Position numbers and translations under genes: made by a program. This document shows positions 6,448-9,100 of a stretch of DNA of 9,100 nucleotides, piece after piece; position 1 is the first letter of the stretch; each line of letters starts with the position of its first letter. Source of the DNA: an uncultured Oscillospiraceae bacterium (GTDB lineage: Bacteria; Bacillota; Clostridia; Oscillospirales; Oscillospiraceae); contig CAKTOH010000038.1 in the NCBI GenBank assembly GCA_934589705.1, positions 1-9,100 on the forward strand, given 5' to 3'. The notes beneath the pieces are model-generated. The model worked only from the letters and a program-made list of their open reading frames with translations. It was not told the DNA's origin and made no database searches.

Positions 6448-7332
6448 TTATTCCATTGCCCCATCAGACAGGCTCTGCAAAACCTGTCCGATATCCGCAT
6501 CCATGCAGATGGACTGCGTTTCAATCTCCTGGGGGCAAACCGCCTGCCCTTGGTTGATACAGGCGTAGGTGGCGTTCGGGTTTTTGGCTGTCATCTGCCA
6601 GAAGGGGTATTTGATGATGACGGGGGTATTGTAGCCAACGCCCAATTCCAGGAAGAGGATTTTTCCACCCGCGCGGGTGCGGAGAAAATTCTCATACCGC
6701 TCCGCTGCTTTGTGCCAGCCTTCGTCCTCTACGAAGGTATCATCACAGCGGAGGTTCATGGTCAAAGGCTTGCCGCAGTGGGGGCAGGTCGGAAGAAGCT
6801 CGGTCGGGACTTTCATATCCTCCTGCCGCTTGACCATTTCACGGATTACGGCTTCGTTCTCGAAGGTCTCCTGACAGCAGGGCTCACTGCACTGGAAAAG
6901 GCCGTAATCGCCCTGGGTGTAAAACAGCCGCTTCTTGTCAAAGCCCGCCTTCTGAAAACAGTGGTCAACGTTTGTGGTGATGACAAAATAATCCTTGTCA
7001 GCCACCAGCTTCAAAAGGTCATCGTAGACCGGTTTTGGGGCATCCAGATAGCGGTTGATGTAAATGTACCGGCTCCAGTAGGCCCAGTGCTCCTCCGGTG
7101 TAGCGTATGGGTAAAAGCCGCCGGAGTACATATCGGAAAAGCCATATCTGGCATAGAAGTCTGAAAAATATTTTTCAAACCGTTCCCCATCGTAGGTGAA
7201 GCCTGCCGAAGTGGAAAGACCGGCTCCGGCACCGATCACCACAGCATCCGCCTCGCGGAGGGCTTCCTGTAAATTCTTAATTTGCGCCGAGTAATCGGGC
7301 GTAGATTTCTTTGTCCAAGTCTTTGAAAACAT
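6448..7332 (-). CDS. Class M sirtuin (SirTM), protein ADP-ribosyltransferase
   Basis: Class M sirtuins use NAD+ to put ADP-ribose on a protein instead of removing acetyl groups. The 294-residue product has GAGAGLSTSAGF (34-45) in place of the usual GAGISxxSGIPDFR, TTNVD at 119-123, and TQGDYGLFQC at 139-148. There Gln140 stands where deacetylase sirtuins have their catalytic histidine, which is the SirTM hallmark. A four-cysteine zinc module follows (Cys148, Cys152 or Cys153, Cys183, Cys186), then LRCDD with Arg195, and LGVGYNTP at 230-237. The ATG at 7332-7330 lies inside the macrodomain gene, with a plausible AAGGTGA ribosome site just upstream. The 56-base overlap implies coupled translation of writer and eraser. 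Family identity is strong; the target protein is not visible in the window. No clear terminator follows. Confidence 0.93.
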   Translation of the reverse strand: MFSKTWTKKSTPDYSAQIKNLQEALREADAVVIGAGAGLSTSAGFTYDGERFEKYFSDFYARYGFSDMYSGGFYPYATPEEHWAYWSRYIYINRYLDAPKPVYDDLLKLVADKDYFVITTNVDHCFQKAGFDKKRLFYTQGDYGLFQCSEPCCQETFENEAVIREMVKRQEDMKVPTELLPTCPHCGKPLTMNLRCDDTFVEDEGWHKAAERYENFLRTRAGGKILFLELGVGYNTPVIIKYPFWQMTAKNPNATYACINQGQAVCPQEIETQSICMDADIGQVLQSLSDGAME

Positions 7333-8056
7333 TGAAGATCACCTTCTTGACACTGGTTTGCTTTTTGAGAAATTCCTTGACGGTCTGCACGGCGATTTGC
7401 GCCGCCTGCTCGTTGGGGAAATGAAACTCCCCGGTGGAAATGCAGCAGAACGCCACGCTTTCCAAGCCGTTTTCTGCCGCCAGCTCCAAGCAGGAGCGGT
7501 AACAGGAAGCCAGCAGCTCCTCGTCCGCTTTGGTCACTCGACCGCCGATGATTGGCCCAACCGTATGCAGGACATACTTGCAGGGCAGATTGAACGCCGG
7601 GGTGATTTTCGCCCGCCCAGTGGGTTCCGGATAGCCCTGCTGCTCCATCAGCTTCGCACAGGCAAGGCGCAGCTCCACGCCCGCAAAGGTGTGAATGGCG
7701 TTGTCGATGCAGCGGTGGTTGGGAACATAGCAGCCGGTCATGCCGGAGTTCGCGGCGTTGACGATGGCGTCGCACTTGAGTGTGGTAATATCGCCCTGCC
7801 AGAGATACAGCCCCGGCTGAATGGGCGTCAGGTCGGCAACATCGGTGACGCCCTTTGCGGCGGTTTCCCCTTGCAGGTATTCGTCCTGCATTTGCAGAAA
7901 CTCCGTGCCAATCGGATAAGCTCTGCGGACATTCATCAGCCCCCGCAGTAAAATCTTCTGCCGCTCGGAGTCCGCCGGAATCATCTGCTTCTGGCAGGAG
8001 GGACGCTCATTCAGAAGCGATTGAATGAGGAACAGCCGTTTTTCACTCTGGTTCAT
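7277..8056 (-). CDS. Zinc-type macrodomain protein-ADP-ribose hydrolase (SirTM-linked)
   Basis: This 259-residue protein probably removes ADP-ribose placed by the neighbouring sirtuin. After an N-terminal extension of about 80 residues, the macrodomain begins with GDI (88-90), then NAAN (100-103). GCYVPNHRC follows at 108-116, so Cys109, His114 and Cys116 form the likely zinc site of the SirTM-linked zinc-dependent macrodomain class. CIDNAIHTFAGVELRLAC follows directly. The phosphate-binding loop STGEFHFP is at 207-214. The start ATG overlaps the stop of the upstream flavin/FeS gene by 4 bases, with AGAGG at 8069-8065. The 3' end overlaps the sirtuin gene by 56 bases. The N-terminal extension is usual for these SirTM-linked proteins. 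Confidence in the family is high. Activity on the same target as the sirtuin is inferred from the operon and from the characterised staphylococcal and streptococcal pairs. Confidence 0.94.
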   Translation of the reverse strand: MNQSEKRLFLIQSLLNERPSCQKQMIPADSERQKILLRGLMNVRRAYPIGTEFLQMQDEYLQGETAAKGVTDVADLTPIQPGLYLWQGDITTLKCDAIVNAANSGMTGCYVPNHRCIDNAIHTFAGVELRLACAKLMEQQGYPEPTGRAKITPAFNLPCKYVLHTVGPIIGGRVTKADEELLASCYRSCLELAAENGLESVAFCCISTGEFHFPNEQAAQIAVQTVKEFLKKQTSVKKVIFNVFKDLDKEIYARLLGAN

Positions 8057-8685
8057 GGTAAAAACCTCTTTTCAATGACCTGTTTAGGGCAGGTTTCCGC
8101 ACATCGTCCGCAGTGAAGGCACCGGTGCTGGTCAATGACCACCGGCTTCTTGGTAATGTCGATGCACTTCTGCGGACAGACCGAATAGCACAGCTTGCAG
8201 CCGATGCAGCCTTCGCCTACATAGTAACCCGGTGCTTCCTGTGCCGCTTTGCCGATGGTGAAGCCGTCCCGGAGGATGTGCGCCGGATCGCTGATGTCAA
8301 AATACTCGCCGTCCGCTTCGTACAGGCAAAACACCTCTAACGCACCGCGGGTATCGCCGGGATAGATGGACTGCATATAGGTATTTTTCTCGAAAATTTC
8401 ATCCAGCTTCTCGCTGCCGATGTTTTTGATTTTCCCCCGCAGGGAGATCGAGATTTTGCCCTTGGTGGCGGACAGAGCGACGTACCCCTGCTCCATAAGC
8501 TGGGCATAGAACGCCTTTCCCTTGGCGGTGAGGAAATACACGCCCCGCCCGTCATAGAGCATCATATCAATCACACGGGTCTGAGGATGCCCGTCTGCGC
8601 CGACGGTGGCAACGGTGGTGGAGTGGATGTTTTCCACCAGTAATTCCAAGTAATCCTGTTTCTGCATCGTTTCAATACCCATCAT
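8053..8685 (-). CDS. Pyridoxamine-phosphate-oxidase-fold flavoprotein with C-terminal 2x[4Fe-4S] ferredoxin domain
   Basis: This is a probable cytoplasmic redox protein of up to 210 residues. The N-terminal part (about 10-130) resembles the split-barrel flavin-binding fold: IHSTTVATVGADGHPQTRVID at 20-40, VYFLTAKGKAFYAQL at 49-63, then ISISLRGKIKNI. The C-terminal part is a bacterial-type two-cluster ferredoxin: Cys160, 163, 166, 170-Pro and Cys189, 192, 195, 199-Pro. It could pass electrons between a bound flavin and a partner. The start is uncertain. ATG codons at 8685, 8682 and 8667 are all in frame, none has a clear ribosome site, and MQKQDYLELL from 8667 matches where I would expect this family to start. 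It is the first gene of the SirTM operon and overlaps the macrodomain gene by 4 bases. Its role beside a sirtuin/macrodomain pair is unknown. Confidence 0.9.
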   Translation of the reverse strand: MMGIETMQKQDYLELLVENIHSTTVATVGADGHPQTRVIDMMLYDGRGVYFLTAKGKAFYAQLMEQGYVALSATKGKISISLRGKIKNIGSEKLDEIFEKNTYMQSIYPGDTRGALEVFCLYEADGEYFDISDPAHILRDGFTIGKAAQEAPGYYVGEGCIGCKLCYSVCPQKCIDITKKPVVIDQHRCLHCGRCAETCPKQVIEKRFLP

Positions 8686-8693
8686 TATAAGGT

Positions 8694-8727
8694 TGCAGCA
8701 GCCTTGATATTTCTTAAGGCTGCTGCA
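8694..8727 (-). terminator. Perfect 12-bp intergenic hairpin, possible terminator
   Basis: TGCAGCAGCCTT (8694-8705), a 10-base loop and AAGGCTGCTGCA (8716-8727) form a perfect stem. It starts 7 bases after the stop of the SnoaL-like gene on the minus strand, where a terminator would sit. On that strand the stem is followed by ACCTTATAATG, a poor T-run. The plus strand has the better one (TATTTTCTT). It could end or attenuate transcription entering the SirTM operon, or fold in the operon's leader. Confidence 0.5.
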
Positions 8728-8734
8728 TATTTTC

Positions 8735-9100
8735 TTAGAACTTGCCGTTCTGATTCTGCCAGGTGGACTGATCCGCGATGGTCTCCATCACATCCCAATG
8801 CTCGGCGATCTTGCCGTTCTCCACTCGCCACAGGTCATAGTAGCTGGTGGGCGCACCGCCGAAGGTGCCTTCGCTGACGGCAAGGACGAAGTTGCCCTGC
8901 GCCAGAACCATGTGGACTTCATCGTACACCATGGAAATGCCCTGCTCTGCCAGCGCACCCAGCGCGGCGTTCAGACCGGACACGCCATCGGCAATGCCGG
9001 TGTTGTGCTGGATGTAGCCATCCCCGTCAAAATAGTCCGGAGTCTTGTCCAGATTGTTGCCCTGCATGACATCATAGAGGAAATTCTTGACCAGCTCACG
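8735..9100 (-). CDS. SnoaL-like / NTF2-like family protein, 3' part only
   Basis: The frame is open to the right edge, so the N-terminus is missing; 121 residues are visible, ending at TAA (8737-8735). The sequence has the SnoaL/ester-cyclase-like pattern: RELVKNFLYDVMQG, then YIQHNTGIADG with the conserved His, then ALAEQGISMVYDEVHMVLAQGNFV and a C-terminal DLWRVENGKIAEHWDV. This last motif is typical of the cone-shaped NTF2-like fold, where the end strand closes the pocket. These small proteins bind or transform small hydrophobic compounds, or have unknown roles; nothing here fixes the ligand. It lies just upstream of the SirTM operon in the same orientation, separated by a hairpin, so co-transcription is possible but not shown. 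Confidence 0.85.
   Translation of the reverse strand, partial: RELVKNFLYDVMQGNNLDKTPDYFDGDGYIQHNTGIADGVSGLNAALGALAEQGISMVYDEVHMVLAQGNFVLAVSEGTFGGAPTSYYDLWRVENGKIAEHWDVMETIADQSTWQNQNGKF

Noticed and set aside
6448..7332. CobB-type NAD-dependent deacetylase
   Set aside because: The catalytic histidine is replaced by glutamine, the GAG loop is atypical, and the gene is linked to a zinc-type macrodomain, all of which fit SirTM.
6550..7951. Plus-strand open frames of about 200 codons opposite the sirtuin and macrodomain genes
   Set aside because: These are antisense shadows; the minus-strand frames contain complete family motifs and overlap as an operon.

Overview
The window reads as chromosomal DNA of a GC-rich gut-type Clostridia bacterium, most like Oscillospiraceae/Ruminococcaceae. 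The grounds are the GGAGG ribosome sites, TTGATT-N17-TATAAT type promoters, GCC/CTG/CGG-rich codon use in the housekeeping genes, and several families of short palindromic intergenic repeats of a kind common in that group. No species can be named from the sequence alone. No RNA gene, CRISPR array, insertion sequence or phage gene was found.

Layout. Positions 1-1638 hold two minus-strand housekeeping genes: the 5' part of a dimeric-type glycyl-tRNA synthetase gene (cut by the window edge) and, upstream of it, a PlsC-like acyltransferase. Positions 1639-2347 carry no gene but are packed with at least six palindromic repeat copies. Positions 2348-6191 are a tight plus-strand operon: an unknown polytopic membrane protein, the CCA-adding enzyme, a short-chain dehydrogenase, and a lipoprotein with a ComEC-like metallo-beta-lactamase domain and an Ada-like metal-binding tail. 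Gaps are 3, -4 and -4 bases, and an extended -10 promoter sits just upstream. Positions 6192-6447 are a second repeat-filled gap between convergent transcription units.

Positions 6448-8685 (minus strand) hold the most interesting part. A three-gene overlapping operon encodes, in transcription order, a flavin-fold/2x[4Fe-4S] protein, a zinc-type macrodomain ADP-ribosyl hydrolase, and a class M sirtuin (SirTM) ADP-ribosyltransferase in which glutamine replaces the catalytic histidine of deacetylase sirtuins. SirTM plus its linked macrodomain form a writer/eraser pair for reversible protein ADP-ribosylation, best known from Staphylococcus aureus and Streptococcus pyogenes, where the target is a lipoylated GcvH-like protein. 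Here no GcvH-L or lipoate ligase gene lies beside the pair in the window. The third partner is a probable redox protein. This points to a variant of the system with a different target, a different redox input, or a target encoded elsewhere.

The far right end (8735-9100) is the 3' part of a SnoaL/NTF2-like protein gene, separated from the SirTM operon by a perfect 12-bp hairpin.
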